A stretch of 64,000 nucleotides of DNA, taken from Kosakonia sp. BYX6 (GTDB lineage: Bacteria; Pseudomonadota; Gammaproteobacteria; Enterobacterales; Enterobacteriaceae). This document shows, in pieces, positions 17,800 to 27,504 of the stretch (positions are counted from its first letter, which is position 1; each line of letters begins with the position of its first letter). The translations under genes and the position numbers were made by a program. The stretch is taken from assembly GCF_038449125.1 (NCBI RefSeq), contig NZ_CP151800.1, forward strand, positions 3,196,406-3,260,405, read 5' to 3'. Below the pieces are notes generated by a model. The model was not told the DNA's origin and did no database searches. It saw only the letters and a list, made by a program, of their open reading frames with translations.

Positions 17800-17818
17800 T
17801 AAAAGGAGCACAAGTCAA

Positions 17819-18295
17819 ATGAAGCTGGTCAGTCATGATTTACGCGACGGCGAGAAGTTGCCGCATCGCCATGTGTTCAACGGCATGGGCTATGACGGCG
17901 ATAATATCTCCCCGCATCTGGCGTGGGACGAGGTGCCCGCCGGGACAAAAAGTTTTGTGGTGACCTGTTATGACCCGGACGCGCCGACCGGTTCCGGCTG
18001 GTGGCACTGGGTTGTGGCGAATCTCCCTGCCGACACGCGCGTACTGCCGCAGGGAGCCGGCTCCGGCCTCGCGGCGTTGCCGGATGGCGCAGTGCAAACG
18101 CGCACCGATTTCGGCAAAGCCGGTTATGGTGGCGCGGCACCGCCAAAAGGCGAAACACACCGTTATATCTTCACCGTTCACGCCCTTGATGTGGCGCATT
18201 TGGATGTCGATGAGAACGCCAGCGGCGCGATGGTCGGCTTTAATGTGCACTTCCATTCGCTTGCCAGCGCGTCTATCACCGCCCTTTTTAGCTAA
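17819..18295 (+). CDS. ybhB: YbhB, Raf-kinase-inhibitor-like/PEBP family protein
   Basis: A 158-residue cytoplasmic protein identical in length to E. coli YbhB. The phosphatidylethanolamine-binding fold signature is clear: VTCYDPDAPTGSGWWHWVVANLP near residues 42-63, then DFGKAGYGGAAPPKGETHRYIFTVHAL. The GxGGxxPPxGxxHRY segment forms the anion pocket. Its biological role in bacteria is unknown. AAGGAG lies upstream, and the short gap from the DJ-1-family gene suggests co-transcription. Confidence 0.95.
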   Translation: MKLVSHDLRDGEKLPHRHVFNGMGYDGDNISPHLAWDEVPAGTKSFVVTCYDPDAPTGSGWWHWVVANLPADTRVLPQGAGSGLAALPDGAVQTRTDFGKAGYGGAAPPKGETHRYIFTVHALDVAHLDVDENASGAMVGFNVHFHSLASASITALFS

Positions 18296-18408
18296 AAACA
18301 CGGGATTTACAGCCGATTGTACAAATCGGCTTCCCGTTTCGCTCAACTTAGTATAAAAAAGCAGGCTTTGAGCCATTCATTTCAACTTTGCATAGTCTGG
18401 AGCACCAC

Positions 18409-19692
18409 TTGAACACATCATCGGTTTCCCGTCTGGCGCTGGCGCTCGCTTTTGGCGTGACACTGACCGCCTGTAGCTCAACCCCGCCGGCAGAACGTCC
18501 GTCTGAACAAACAGCACCGGGTACGTCTTCCCGCCCCATTCTTAGCGCGGGCGAAGCGAAAAACTTCGTAGCAGATCGTTATTTCACCTCCATGACACCG
18601 GACAGCCCGGCATGGAAACCTTACGCGATTCGTCTGCCGGAAAAAGCGGATTTCGTGGTTGGGCCAGCCGGTACGCCGGGCGTGACGCACACCACCATTC
18701 AGGCGGCGGTTGACGCGGCAATCAACAAACACGCCAGCGATCGTCAGTACATCGCGGTGATGCCGGGTGAATACGAAGGGACGGTTTACGTGCCTGCCGC
18801 GTCTGGCAGCGTGACCATCTATGGTACCGGCGAGAAAGCAGCGGATGTGAAAATTGGCCAGGCGATCGATTCCGAAATGGATCCGACAAGCTGGCGTCGC
18901 CTGGTGAATCCATCAGGCAAATACATGCCAGGCAAACCGGCGTGGTACATGTTCGATAACTGCCAGAGCAAACGCACGCCGACCGTGGGTGTGATGTGTT
19001 CCGCCGTGTTCTGGTCGCAGAACAACGGCCTGCAACTGCAAAACCTGACCATCCAGAACACACTGGGCGACAGTGTGGATGCCGGTAACCACCAGGCGGT
19101 GGCGCTGCGCAGCGATGGCGATAAAGTGCAGCTCAATAACGTGAATATTCTGGGTCGTCAGAATACGTTCTTCGTCACCAACAGCGGCGTGGATAACACC
19201 CTGCGTACCGATCGTCAGACCCGTACGCTGGTGACCAACAGCTACCTGGAAGGTGATGTGGATATCGTGGCCGGTCGCGGCGCGGTAGTGTTTGATAACA
19301 CCGACTTCCGCGTGGTGAACTCCCGTACCCAGCAGGAAGGCTACGTGTTCGCACCGGCGACGCTGTCTAACCTTTATTACGGTTTCCTTGCCGTCAACAG
19401 CCGCTTTAACGCCTCTGGCGATGGCGTCGCGCAGTTGGGTCGTTCGCTGGATGTTGATGGCAACACCAACGGCCAGGTGGTGATTCGCGATAGCGTGATC
19501 AACGAAGGCTTTAACGTGGCGAAACCGTGGGCGGATGCGACTGTTTCCGGTCGTGCATACGCGGGTAACATCGGTACGGTGGATGATAAAGGCAACGTAC
19601 AGCGCGAGCTGAACGATGCGCAGTTCAACCGCATGTGGGAATTCAACAACCGTGGCGTCGGTAGCCAGGTTGTGGCAGAGCCGAAGAAGTGA
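18409..19692 (+). CDS. ybhC: YbhC, outer-membrane lipoprotein of the pectinesterase family
   Basis: The 427-residue product matches E. coli YbhC (427 aa). It begins with a lipoprotein signal ending LTACSS (lipobox cysteine near residue 22) and a Ser/Thr/Pro-rich linker, followed by the right-handed beta-helix of carbohydrate esterase family 8. E. coli YbhC is reported as an outer-membrane acyl-CoA thioesterase/pectin-methylesterase homologue, so the true substrate is uncertain. I chose the TTG at 18409 because GGAG lies 6 bases upstream and the length then matches; an upstream TTG at 18388 is in frame. Confidence 0.92.
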   Translation: MNTSSVSRLALALAFGVTLTACSSTPPAERPSEQTAPGTSSRPILSAGEAKNFVADRYFTSMTPDSPAWKPYAIRLPEKADFVVGPAGTPGVTHTTIQAAVDAAINKHASDRQYIAVMPGEYEGTVYVPAASGSVTIYGTGEKAADVKIGQAIDSEMDPTSWRRLVNPSGKYMPGKPAWYMFDNCQSKRTPTVGVMCSAVFWSQNNGLQLQNLTIQNTLGDSVDAGNHQAVALRSDGDKVQLNNVNILGRQNTFFVTNSGVDNTLRTDRQTRTLVTNSYLEGDVDIVAGRGAVVFDNTDFRVVNSRTQQEGYVFAPATLSNLYYGFLAVNSRFNASGDGVAQLGRSLDVDGNTNGQVVIRDSVINEGFNVAKPWADATVSGRAYAGNIGTVDDKGNVQRELNDAQFNRMWEFNNRGVGSQVVAEPKK

Positions 19693-19707
19693 TTCGGACG
19701 GAATAAC

Positions 19708-19737
19708 AAAAAACCTCGCCGCGGCGAGGTTTTTTTA
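19708..19737 (+). terminator. Rho-independent terminator after ybhC
   Basis: CCTCGCC and GGCGAGG form an uninterrupted GC stem (19714-19729) followed by seven T. Adjacent As make it possibly bidirectional, which would also serve the converging pgl transcript. Confidence 0.9.
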
Positions 19738-19775
19738 TGCCCGGATTTCGTTAAATGCCGGTTGATGCTTTGATT

Positions 19776-19804
19776 GCCGGATGGCGGCTACCGCCTTATC
19801 CGGC
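19776..19804. repeat. REP element
   Basis: Single palindromic unit GCCGGATGGCGG...CCTTATCCGGC between the ybhC terminator and the end of pgl, which converge here. Confidence 0.85.
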
Positions 19805-19857
19805 CGACGAATTTTTGCAAGCTGGATAAACGCAGCGCCATCGCGCAATACACAGCA

Positions 19858-20853
19858 TTAAAACGCGTTAACCACCACCCACATTGGCCCCTGGCCCACG
19901 GCGTAACGTCCTTTCTCGGTCAGCAGCCCCTGCGCGCCGGCGATTTCATACAGCGCAATGTGGTGAGATTTCTGCCCGGCGGCAATCAGGAATTTACCCC
20001 TGTTATCAATATTGAAGCCGCGCGGCTGGGTTTCCGTTGTCTGGAAACCTTCAACAGCCAGTACGCTGCCATCTTCCGACACGCTGAAAATGGTCAGCGT
20101 GCTGGAGGTGCGATCGCAGGTATATAAATGACGGCCATCCGGCGTGATATGAATGTCAGCGGCCCAGCGGGTACCGACAAAATCAGCAGGCATCATATCC
20201 AGCGTCTGCACACATTCAATCTTGCCGTGCGGATCGCTCAGTTGCCACACATCCACCGAACTGTTCAACTCGTTGACACAGTAGGCAAAACGCTGGTTCG
20301 GATGGAAGGCCATATGGCGTGGCCCGGCACCTTCAACGGTGGTGACTTCCGCTGGATCCTGCGCGGTCAGGTTGCCGTCGTCAGCCAGGGTGAAAAGGCA
20401 AATGCGATCCTGTTTCAGCGCCGGAACCCACAGCGTGCGGTTGTCCGGGGAGATATTGGAGGAGTGGCAGCCTTCCAGCCCTTCCACCACGTCCACGGTT
20501 TCGCCCGGAATGCCATCGTCGAGGCGGACAACGCTGACACTTCCGGCGTTGTAGGAGGCGCTAAACAGGAAACGGCCGCTGTGATCGGTAGAAATGTGCG
20601 TCGGGCTGCCCGGCAAGGGCGCTTCGGCGACATAGGTCAGCGCACCATCGTCAGGCGCGATACGGTAAGCGATAACGCGAAATTCAGGGCGAACACCCAC
20701 GTAGAGGTAACGTTTATCCGGGCTGACGACCATCGGCTGCACCTGGCCGGGAACATCCACCACCTGCACGAGTGTCAGGGTACCTTCGGAATTGAGACGC
20801 CAGACGTGGATCTGCTGGCTTTCAGGGCTGGCGGTATAAACGGTTTGTTTCAT
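19858..20853 (-). CDS. pgl: 6-phosphogluconolactonase Pgl
   Basis: Pgl hydrolyses 6-phosphogluconolactone in the oxidative pentose phosphate pathway. The 331-residue protein belongs to the cycloisomerase-2 seven-bladed beta-propeller type (not the DevB type) and matches E. coli Pgl/YbhE in length. Repeated blade segments are visible, such as [38 protein letters not shown] and [13 protein letters not shown]. The start at 20853 follows AAGGAG; an ATG two codons upstream is in frame but too close to the ribosome site. Divergent from ybhA. Confidence 0.96.
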   Translation of the reverse strand: MKQTVYTASPESQQIHVWRLNSEGTLTLVQVVDVPGQVQPMVVSPDKRYLYVGVRPEFRVIAYRIAPDDGALTYVAEAPLPGSPTHISTDHSGRFLFSASYNAGSVSVVRLDDGIPGETVDVVEGLEGCHSSNISPDNRTLWVPALKQDRICLFTLADDGNLTAQDPAEVTTVEGAGPRHMAFHPNQRFAYCVNELNSSVDVWQLSDPHGKIECVQTLDMMPADFVGTRWAADIHITPDGRHLYTCDRTSSTLTIFSVSEDGSVLAVEGFQTTETQPRGFNIDNRGKFLIAAGQKSHHIALYEIAGAQGLLTEKGRYAVGQGPMWVVVNAF

Positions 20854-21010
20854 GAACACTCCTTTCCTCTAAGTCTTCTCTGCATTAATTAACCAGGATA
20901 GCCGTTTTTTGCGGGTTGATGCTGAATTTAGCCGGCAGATTTTGCGCATCCAGCGACCCGGTGTACCATCCCCGGACATTTGCATTTCAACATCGACCAC
21001 GGAATACGAT

Positions 21011-21829
21011 ATGACTTCACGCGTTATTGCACTGGATTTAGACGGTACTCTCCTCACCCCGAAAAAAACGCTTCTGCCCTCTTCCCTTGAAGCACTGGCT
21101 CGTGCCAAAGCCGCAGGGCATCAACTCATTATCGTGACCGGTCGGCATCATGTTGCCATTCATCCTTTTTATCAGGCACTGGCGCTGGATACACCTGCAA
21201 TTTGTTGTAACGGCACTTATTTGTATGATTATCATGCAAAAAAAGTGCTATCCGCCGATTCGCTGCCAGTTTCGCAGGCAGAGCGTCTTATTGATTTGCT
21301 TGATGAGCACCAAGTTCACGGCTTGATGTATGTCGATAACGCCATGCTGTATGAAAAGCCAACCGGCCACGTGGAACGTACCAATAACTGGGCGCAATCT
21401 CTGCCGCCCGAGCAGCGCCCGGTTTTCCAACAGGTAGACTCCCTGCGCGCCGCCGCGAAAGAGGTCGACGCCATCTGGAAATTCGCCCTCACCGATGAAG
21501 ACACGCAAAAACTGAACACATTCGCGAAGCATGTTGAACAGACGCTGGGGCTGGAGTGCGAATGGTCGTGGCACGATCAGGTGGATATCGCCCAGGCCGG
21601 TAACAGCAAAGGCAAACGTCTTAGCGAATGGGTGGCCTCGCAGGGGATGTCGATGCGGGATGTTGTCGCATTTGGCGATAATTATAACGATATCAGCATG
21701 CTGGAAGCGGCGGGTGTCGGTGTTGCGATGGGCAATGCCGATGACGCGGTCAAAGCCCATGCTAACGTGGTGATCGGGGATAACACCGCCGACAGCATCG
21801 CCGAGTTTATCTATAAAGAACTGCTGTAA
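21011..21829 (+). CDS. ybhA: YbhA, HAD-superfamily pyridoxal phosphate phosphatase
   Basis: A 272-residue Cof-type HAD phosphatase identical in length to E. coli YbhA, which dephosphorylates pyridoxal 5'-phosphate and some sugar phosphates. Motif I DLDGTLL holds the nucleophile D9 and acid D11, motif II is IIVTGR, motif III lysine is in GNSKGKRL and motif IV is FGDNYNDISML. The start at 21011 matches relatives; the frame is open 34 codons upstream without a ribosome site. It ends one base before the convergent modC stop. Confidence 0.95.
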   Translation: MTSRVIALDLDGTLLTPKKTLLPSSLEALARAKAAGHQLIIVTGRHHVAIHPFYQALALDTPAICCNGTYLYDYHAKKVLSADSLPVSQAERLIDLLDEHQVHGLMYVDNAMLYEKPTGHVERTNNWAQSLPPEQRPVFQQVDSLRAAAKEVDAIWKFALTDEDTQKLNTFAKHVEQTLGLECEWSWHDQVDIAQAGNSKGKRLSEWVASQGMSMRDVVAFGDNYNDISMLEAAGVGVAMGNADDAVKAHANVVIGDNTADSIAEFIYKELL

Positions 21830-22888
21830 TCAGGCGGTAATCGACACGCTTTTTATCTGTGCGTACAGCCACTGACCGGGTTTCACGCTGAGTTCATCCC
21901 TGGCCCAGGGGCTGATACGCGCCCACAAGGTGCGGCTGCCGATTTCAAGTTGAACTTCTACCTGGCCGTCGACATCGAAACACTGCACCACTTTGGCGCG
22001 CAGGATATTACGAATACTGGTATTCATCGGCGGCTGTAGCACCAAAGAAACATCCGTTGCCTGAATGCGAATGCGCAGCGCGCTTTTTATTGGGCGATCG
22101 ACTTTGTTCACCCAAATATGCTGATCGCCCAGCGCCAGCGCCGTCATCTCGTAGTGCGGATGATGTTCCAGCACGACCACTTTTAGCACGCTGCTCTGCT
22201 GTTCTGGCGGTAGCCACGGGTTCATCACGCTGCTGCCCCAGACATCTTCGAGGCTGCCAAAGGCTTTCACCTCGCCTGCTTCCAGCACCATCACTTTATC
22301 GGCCAGATGCAAAATCTCATCCAGCGAATGGCTGACATATAACATCGGAATATTAATTTCGCGCGCCAGACGTTGCAGATATGGCAACAATTCGCGCTTG
22401 CGGGGAATATCAAGCGAAGCCAATGGTTCGTCGAGCAGCATCAACTCCGGTGCGGTTAATAACGCGCGACCAATCGCTACACGCTGCTTCTCGCCACCGG
22501 AAAGGCCGCCGGGTAAGCGGTCGAGCAGTGGTTCAATGCCCAACAACGCCACCAGCTTGTCAAATTGCCCGGCCATTGATTTTGCCATGCCATAACGCAG
22601 GTTGCCGCGCACTTTGTAATGCGGAAACAGACGCGCGTCCTGGAAAACATAGCCGACGCGGCGTTTCTCGGGCGGTAAACAGATCTTGCGCTCGGTATCA
22701 AACAGCACGCGATCGTTGAGCACAATGCGCCCCTGTTGCGGGTGCGTCAGGCCGCCGATGGCGTTAATTAATGAGGTCTTCCCGGCACCGGAAACACCAA
22801 AAACAGCCGTAATACCGCTGGCAGGCAGCGTTTCGGCAACACGTAATTGATGGGTGCCCAGAGTCTGGGTGAAATTGAGTTCCAGCAT
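21830..22888 (-). CDS. modC: Molybdate ABC transporter ATPase ModC
   Basis: The 352-residue ATPase has Walker [10 protein letters not shown] (about 32-40), signature [15 protein letters not shown], Walker [13 protein letters not shown] and the H-loop YVSHSLDE. The C-terminal third carries a MOP/TOBE molybdate-binding domain ([12 protein letters not shown]...[17 protein letters not shown]). It energises high-affinity molybdate import with ModB and ModA and lies 3 bases after modB. Length equals the E. coli protein. Confidence 0.97.
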   Translation of the reverse strand: MLELNFTQTLGTHQLRVAETLPASGITAVFGVSGAGKTSLINAIGGLTHPQQGRIVLNDRVLFDTERKICLPPEKRRVGYVFQDARLFPHYKVRGNLRYGMAKSMAGQFDKLVALLGIEPLLDRLPGGLSGGEKQRVAIGRALLTAPELMLLDEPLASLDIPRKRELLPYLQRLAREINIPMLYVSHSLDEILHLADKVMVLEAGEVKAFGSLEDVWGSSVMNPWLPPEQQSSVLKVVVLEHHPHYEMTALALGDQHIWVNKVDRPIKSALRIRIQATDVSLVLQPPMNTSIRNILRAKVVQCFDVDGQVEVQLEIGSRTLWARISPWARDELSVKPGQWLYAQIKSVSITA

Positions 22889-22891
22889 GAC

Positions 22892-23581
22892 TTATCTCCC
22901 TGTCCGTTCACGGCTAATACGCGCCAGCCATTCTGAAATCAGCAATGAAATAAGCGCCAGAACAATCGAGATAATGCACAAGCGCGCAGCGGCGCTTTCG
23001 CCACCCGGCATCTGAATCAGGGTGTACATCGCCGAAGGAATGGTGCGGGTTTCACCTGGAATATTCGAAACGAAGGTAATAGTCGCGCCGAACTCGCCGA
23101 GAGAACGCGCAAAAGCCAGCACCGTCCCGACGATAATGCCCGGTAAAGTTAGCGGTAATGTGATGGTCAGAAAAACGCGCCAGCGCCCGGCACCGAGCGT
23201 GCGGGCTGCCTGCTCAAGTTTGGTATCCACGCTTTCCAGCGCAAGGCGAATCGCGCGCACCATCAACGGAAAAGACATGACTGCCGCCGCCAACACCGCG
23301 CCGCGCCAGCTAAATGCGAAGGTGATACCAAACCAGTCATATAACCATTGGCCGATAAAACCGCGTCGGCCCATCGCAATCAGCAATAAGTAACCGACGA
23401 CCACCGGCGGCAGCACCAACGGAAGATGCAGCACACTATCAAGGAGCGCTTTGCCCGGAAAGGTGCAGCGCACCAGCAACCAAGCAAAGAAGATCCCAAA
23501 GGGCAAACTGAATAATACCGCCAGGGAGGAGACTTTAAGGCTCAGCAGTACAGCCTGCCATTCGGGATCCGTCAATATCAT
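22892..23581 (-). CDS. modB: Molybdate ABC transporter permease ModB
   Basis: A 229-residue inner-membrane permease with about five transmembrane helices. The conserved EAA coupling motif is seen as EQAARTLGAGRWRVFLTITLPL, with the family VLAFARSLGEFGATITFVSN segment afterwards. It forms the homodimeric channel for molybdate and tungstate in the ModABC importer. Its start overlaps the last base of modA and it sits 3 bases ahead of modC, so all three should be co-translated. Confidence 0.97.
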   Translation of the reverse strand: MILTDPEWQAVLLSLKVSSLAVLFSLPFGIFFAWLLVRCTFPGKALLDSVLHLPLVLPPVVVGYLLLIAMGRRGFIGQWLYDWFGITFAFSWRGAVLAAAVMSFPLMVRAIRLALESVDTKLEQAARTLGAGRWRVFLTITLPLTLPGIIVGTVLAFARSLGEFGATITFVSNIPGETRTIPSAMYTLIQMPGGESAAARLCIISIVLALISLLISEWLARISRERTGR

Positions 23582-24354
23582 TAGTGCGTTGTAAATCCGT
23601 AACGTTTAAAGATTTCAGAAGCCTGCGGGCCTTTCAGGTAATCATAAAACGCGGTAACCGTCGCGTTTTTATGTCCGTCAATAATAGCCAGCGGGTATTC
23701 CACTTTTTGATGTGAATCTTCCGGGAAAGTCCCGACCACTTTCACGCCTTTACTGGCAACCGCGTCGGAGCCGTAAACAATGCCTAACGGCGCTTCGCTG
23801 CGTTCCACCAGCGCCAGCGCGCCGCGAACATCTTCAGCCGGTGCCAGTTTCGGTGACAACGTTTCCCAGGCACCCAGTTTTTGCAACGCTTCTTTGGCAT
23901 AAATACCGGCCGGAACGTGTTCCGGGTCGCCAACCGCCAGACGGCCATCTTTCAGCAGGCTGTTCCAGTTGGTTTTCGCATCAATGTTGATGTTGCCCTG
24001 CGCGCTGCTTTTCGGCGCAACAACCACCAGGCTGTTGCCAAGCAGCGTTTCGCGGGTCGCCGTGTCGATAGATTTTTTCTCTACCGCATAATCCATCCAC
24101 TTCTGATCCGCAGAGATAAACAGATCCGCCGGTGCGCCAGCTTCAATCTGGCGGGCCAGCGTTGAAGAAGAGGCGAACGAGGAAACCACGTCGACATTTT
24201 TCTCTTTTTTATAGGCCGCCGCGATATCCTGCATCGCATTGGTCAATGATGCCGCTGCAAAAACGGTAATTTTTCCTTCTTCAGCCAGAGCGTGCCCGGC
24301 TACAGAAAGCGTTAATGTCGCCCCGGCAAAAAGGCGTAACCATGTACGTGCCAT
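23581..24354 (-). CDS. modA: Periplasmic molybdate-binding protein ModA
   Basis: This 257-residue protein begins with a Sec signal peptide (positive MARTWLR, hydrophobic core, cleavage near ALA|EE at about residue 24). The mature part is a cluster-D solute-binding protein that captures molybdate or tungstate; oxyanion-contact segments FAAASLTNAM, SFASSSTLARQI and DVRGALALVER are visible. First gene of modABC, preceded within 19 bases by a ModE site, so it should be repressed when molybdate is plentiful. Confidence 0.97.
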   Translation of the reverse strand: MARTWLRLFAGATLTLSVAGHALAEEGKITVFAAASLTNAMQDIAAAYKKEKNVDVVSSFASSSTLARQIEAGAPADLFISADQKWMDYAVEKKSIDTATRETLLGNSLVVVAPKSSAQGNINIDAKTNWNSLLKDGRLAVGDPEHVPAGIYAKEALQKLGAWETLSPKLAPAEDVRGALALVERSEAPLGIVYGSDAVASKGVKVVGTFPEDSHQKVEYPLAIIDGHKNATVTAFYDYLKGPQASEIFKRYGFTTH

Positions 24355-24372
24355 TTGTAACTCCTGTGAGTG

Positions 24373-24398
24373 TCGTTATATATATTGAAACATAACGA
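24373..24398. promoter_or_regulatory. ModE operator of modABC
   Basis: TCGTTATATA (24373-24382), six bases, AACATAACGA (24389-24398): inverted ModE arms with the same 26-base span as the site at 3881-3906. Only 18 bases separate it from the modA start codon, consistent with repression by ModE-molybdate. Confidence 0.9.
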
Positions 24399-24498
24399 TA
24401 TTACCAGACTTTTTCTGTGGTTAGGTAATACCCATCAAGAATTAGAGATACATCTAATATATCGGCAGGAATTCATTAGATCTTGAATGGAAGAAAGA

Positions 24499-24524
24499 CA
24501 AACGCCCACGAATGTGGGCGTTTT
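24499..24524 (-). terminator. Rho-independent terminator after acrZ
   Basis: ACGCCCAC and GTGGGCGT form an 8-base stem with a GAAT loop (24502-24521), followed on the minus strand by a T-rich stretch. It separates acrZ from modA. Confidence 0.8.
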
Positions 24525-24532
24525 GGAAAGGA

Positions 24533-24682
24533 TCAGCGCTGCTGGCTGTTACGGTTCCGGTGACCAATACCGGAAAACACGTTGAACACTTCACCCAGGC
24601 CATAAATCAGCCCGAGGATGATAGCCATTACCACGGGAACCATGATCACGGCAAAAACCAGGCTTTTCAACAACTCTAACAT
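24533..24682 (-). CDS. acrZ: AcrZ, small AcrAB-TolC accessory membrane protein
   Basis: This 49-residue single-span inner-membrane protein starts [18 protein letters not shown] and is nearly identical to E. coli AcrZ over the first 40 residues (to FNVFSGIG); the last nine (HRNRNSQQR) differ. AcrZ binds the AcrB multidrug pump along its transmembrane surface and shifts its drug preference. The gene lies between modE and modA, as in E. coli. It has its own terminator. Confidence 0.93.
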   Translation of the reverse strand: MLELLKSLVFAVIMVPVVMAIILGLIYGLGEVFNVFSGIGHRNRNSQQR

Positions 24683-24845
24683 GGTCGTCTCCAGATTGTG
24701 TGAGGGGGGCATTCTAGCTTGAATGTTGTGAAAAACACTCGCCTTTTGTGCGATTGATTTCGCAGCTTTGCCATCATTATCACCCCCTGGCTAGGCTTGC
24801 TGGCGGTTTTCCTTCACAATAGTCCTTTTGCCAGGACATTGCGTA

Positions 24846-25634
24846 ATGCAGGCTGAAATTCTCCTCACTCTCAAACTCCAGCAGCGCCTTTTCGCCGATC
24901 CCCGCCGTATCGCGCTGCTAAAACAGATCGCGCAGACCGGCTCCATTAGCCAAGGCGCGAAGAATGCGAGCATCAGTTATAAGAGCGCGTGGGACGCCAT
25001 TAATGAGATGAATCAGCTCAGCGAACATACGCTGGTTGAACGCGCCACCGGCGGTAAAGGCGGCGGCGGCGCAAGGGTGACGCGTTATGGTCAACGGTTG
25101 ATTCAGCTTTATGACTTGCTGGGTCAGATTCAGCAAAAAGCCTTTGATGTGCTGAGCGACGATGACGCCCTGCCGCTCGACAGCCTGCTGGCGGCGATCT
25201 CCCGCTTCTCTTTGCAAACCAGCGCCCGCAATCAGTGGTTCGGCACCATTACGTCGCGCGATCACGAGCAAGTGCAGCAACACGTTGAAGTGCTACTGGC
25301 GGATGGCGAAACCCGCTTCAAAGTGGCGATCACCGCGCAAAGCGCCGAACGCCTCGGTCTTGATGAAGGCAAAGAAGTGCTGGTGCTGCTGAAAGCGCCG
25401 TGGGTCAATATCACCCAGGATGCGCAGCAAGCCGCTAAGGCAGATAACCAACTTACCGGGAAAATCAGCCATATCGAGCGCGGCGAGCAGCAAAGCGAAG
25501 TGTTGATGACGCTGCCGGACGGCCAGGTGCTATGCGCGACGGTTCCCTCACAAGAAGTGGATAATTTGCAGGAACAGGGGGAAGTGACGGCATATTTTAA
25601 TGCCGATCGCGTCATTCTCGCCACGTTATGCTAA
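24846..25634 (+). CDS. modE: Molybdate-responsive regulator ModE
   Basis: The 262-residue regulator has an N-terminal winged helix-turn-helix (about 20-85, with SISQGAKNASISYKSAWDAINEMNQL and the TGGKGGGGARVTRYG wing) and two C-terminal MOP domains (about 125-260) that bind molybdate at the dimer interface. It represses modABC and activates moa and molybdoenzyme genes; its target sites are visible at 3881 and 24373. The ATG at 24846 gives the E. coli length; an in-frame ATG six codons earlier is less supported. Confidence 0.97.
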   Translation: MQAEILLTLKLQQRLFADPRRIALLKQIAQTGSISQGAKNASISYKSAWDAINEMNQLSEHTLVERATGGKGGGGARVTRYGQRLIQLYDLLGQIQQKAFDVLSDDDALPLDSLLAAISRFSLQTSARNQWFGTITSRDHEQVQQHVEVLLADGETRFKVAITAQSAERLGLDEGKEVLVLLKAPWVNITQDAQQAAKADNQLTGKISHIERGEQQSEVLMTLPDGQVLCATVPSQEVDNLQEQGEVTAYFNADRVILATLC

Positions 25635-25701
25635 TCGCATTGACAAGCTAAACCATTGCAAGTATCCCTGAGTTTCTTTGCTGCAAAAAATGGGATATCT
25701 C

Positions 25702-27177
25702 ATGTCGTCATTGCAAATTTCGCAAGGCACGTTTCGTCTTAGCGACACCCGTACACTGCATCTTGAACAGTTAACCCTGCAAGCAGGTGAAAGTTGGGCG
25801 TTTGTCGGTGTCAACGGAAGCGGAAAATCGGCGCTGGCTCGCGCATTAGCAGGTGAATTGACGTTACTCAATGGCGAGCGTCAGTGCCAGTTCACTCGCC
25901 TGACCCGCCTCTCTTTTGAGCAGTTACAAAAGCTGGTCAGCGAAGAGTGGCAGCGCAACAACACCGATATGCTCAGCCCCGGCGAAGAGGATACCGGTCG
26001 CACCACCGCCGACATCATCCAGGATGAGGTCAAAGATGCGCAGCGTTGCGCAGAACTCGCCGCACAGTTTGGCATTACTCATCTGCTTGAACGGCGCTTC
26101 AAATACCTTTCTACCGGCGAAACCCGCAAAACACTGCTCTGCCAGGCATTGATGTCCGAGCCGGAACTGCTGATCCTCGACGAACCGTTTGACGGGCTGG
26201 ATGTGAACTCTCGCCAGCAGTTAGCCGATCTTCTCGCACGCTTAAACGCCGAAGGCTACACCGTTGTGCTGGTGCTTAACCGCTTCGATGAAATCCCGGA
26301 TTTTGTGCAGAACGCAGGTGTGCTGGTGGATTGCACCCTGACAGAAACCGGCGAAAAATCAGCCCTTTTGCAACAGGCATTGATTGCGCAACTGGCGCAC
26401 AGCGAGAAACTGGCCGGGATCGCGCTACCGGAACCGGATGCCGCGCCCGCCCGCGAAACGCTGGATGCCGCCGCCCCGCTGATTGTGCTAAACGACGGCG
26501 TGGTTTCCTATAACGACAAGCCGATCATTAATCATCTTTCATGGACGGTGAAACCGGGCGAACACTGGCAAATCACCGGGCCGAATGGTGCTGGCAAATC
26601 AACACTTTTAAGCCTGATAACCGGCGATCATCCGCAAGGTTACAGCAATGACCTGACGCTGTTTGGCCGACGCCGCGGCAGCGGTGAAACCATCTGGGAT
26701 ATCAAAAAACATATTGGTTATGTCAGCAGCAGCCTGCATCTGGACTATCGCGTGAGCACCAATGTGCGCAATGTGATCCTGTCCGGTTATTTCGATTCCA
26801 TTGGCATTTATCAGGCCGTGTCGGATAAGCAACACAAACTGGCGCAGCGCTGGCTGGAGATTTTAGGCTTTGACGCACGCACCGCCGACGCGCCGTTCCA
26901 CAGCCTTTCGTGGGGCCAGCAGCGCTTAGCATTGATTGTTCGCGCGCTGGTCAAACACCCAACACTGCTGATTCTTGATGAGCCACTGCAAGGTTTGGAT
27001 CCGCTGAACAGGCAATTGATTCGCCGCTTTATTGATGTGCTGATTAATGAAGGGGAAACCCAGCTATTATTTGTATCCCACCATGCGACAGATGCGCCGT
27101 CGTGCATTACTCACCGGCTTGAATTTGTCCCGCAGGATGACGGCTATCGCTATCAACTTGGTGCAACGACTAAGTAA
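25702..27177 (+). CDS. modF: ModF, twin-domain ABC ATPase
   Basis: A 491-residue soluble protein with two ABC ATPase modules. The first has Walker A GVNGSGKSA, signature STGETRKTLLCQAL and Walker B LLILDEPFDGLD; the second has GPNGAGKSTL, SWGQQRLALIVRAL and LLILDEPLQGLD. It lacks membrane segments and resembles the photorepair-protein PhrA/ModF group; its function is unresolved, and ModF is not needed for molybdate transport. It is 67 bases after modE, as in E. coli. The ATG at 25702 matches the E. coli start (MSSLQISQGTFRLSD). Confidence 0.94.
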   Translation: MSSLQISQGTFRLSDTRTLHLEQLTLQAGESWAFVGVNGSGKSALARALAGELTLLNGERQCQFTRLTRLSFEQLQKLVSEEWQRNNTDMLSPGEEDTGRTTADIIQDEVKDAQRCAELAAQFGITHLLERRFKYLSTGETRKTLLCQALMSEPELLILDEPFDGLDVNSRQQLADLLARLNAEGYTVVLVLNRFDEIPDFVQNAGVLVDCTLTETGEKSALLQQALIAQLAHSEKLAGIALPEPDAAPARETLDAAAPLIVLNDGVVSYNDKPIINHLSWTVKPGEHWQITGPNGAGKSTLLSLITGDHPQGYSNDLTLFGRRRGSGETIWDIKKHIGYVSSSLHLDYRVSTNVRNVILSGYFDSIGIYQAVSDKQHKLAQRWLEILGFDARTADAPFHSLSWGQQRLALIVRALVKHPTLLILDEPLQGLDPLNRQLIRRFIDVLINEGETQLLFVSHHATDAPSCITHRLEFVPQDDGYRYQLGATTK

Positions 27178-27410
27178 CCGCTTTGTTCTGGCGAACATCT
27201 GGAATATAGCTTTTTGTCCTGTGCGCTGATTGCCTGACTCTCCCTGATGACTTATAACCTCCCCTGTGCGTTGTCCGGCTTTGGCCGGCAGCGCCTGCGT
27301 TGTTGTACAGCAACCGCGACATTTTAGGACGAATCAAACTCGCCGGACGAACCCTGTTATCACGCGGCTTTTCCGGCGTTTACACGACAAACCGGACGGC
27401 AGAGAAATCA

Positions 27411-27426
27411 GTGTAAACGATTCCAC
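27411..27426. promoter_or_regulatory. External gal operator OE
   Basis: GTGTAAACGATTCCAC is identical to the E. coli gal OE core. It binds GalR/GalS. Its centre is 113 bases from the internal operator, matching the E. coli repression-loop spacing. Confidence 0.95.
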
Positions 27427-27427
27427 T

Positions 27428-27474
27428 ATTTTATCCCATGTCACACTTTTTACCTCTCTGTTATGCTAAGGTTA
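27428..27474 (+). promoter_or_regulatory. gal CRP site and P1/P2 promoters
   Basis: The ATGTCACAC element (27438-27446) is the conserved half of the E. coli gal CRP site. Downstream are the -10 hexamers TATGCT (27462-27467, P2) and TAAGGT (27467-27472, P1), overlapping by a few bases as in E. coli, where CRP-cAMP favours P1 and inhibits P2. Confidence 0.85.
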
Positions 27475-27504
27475 ATTCATATCAAATGCTTGATGGAGTC
27501 AAAT

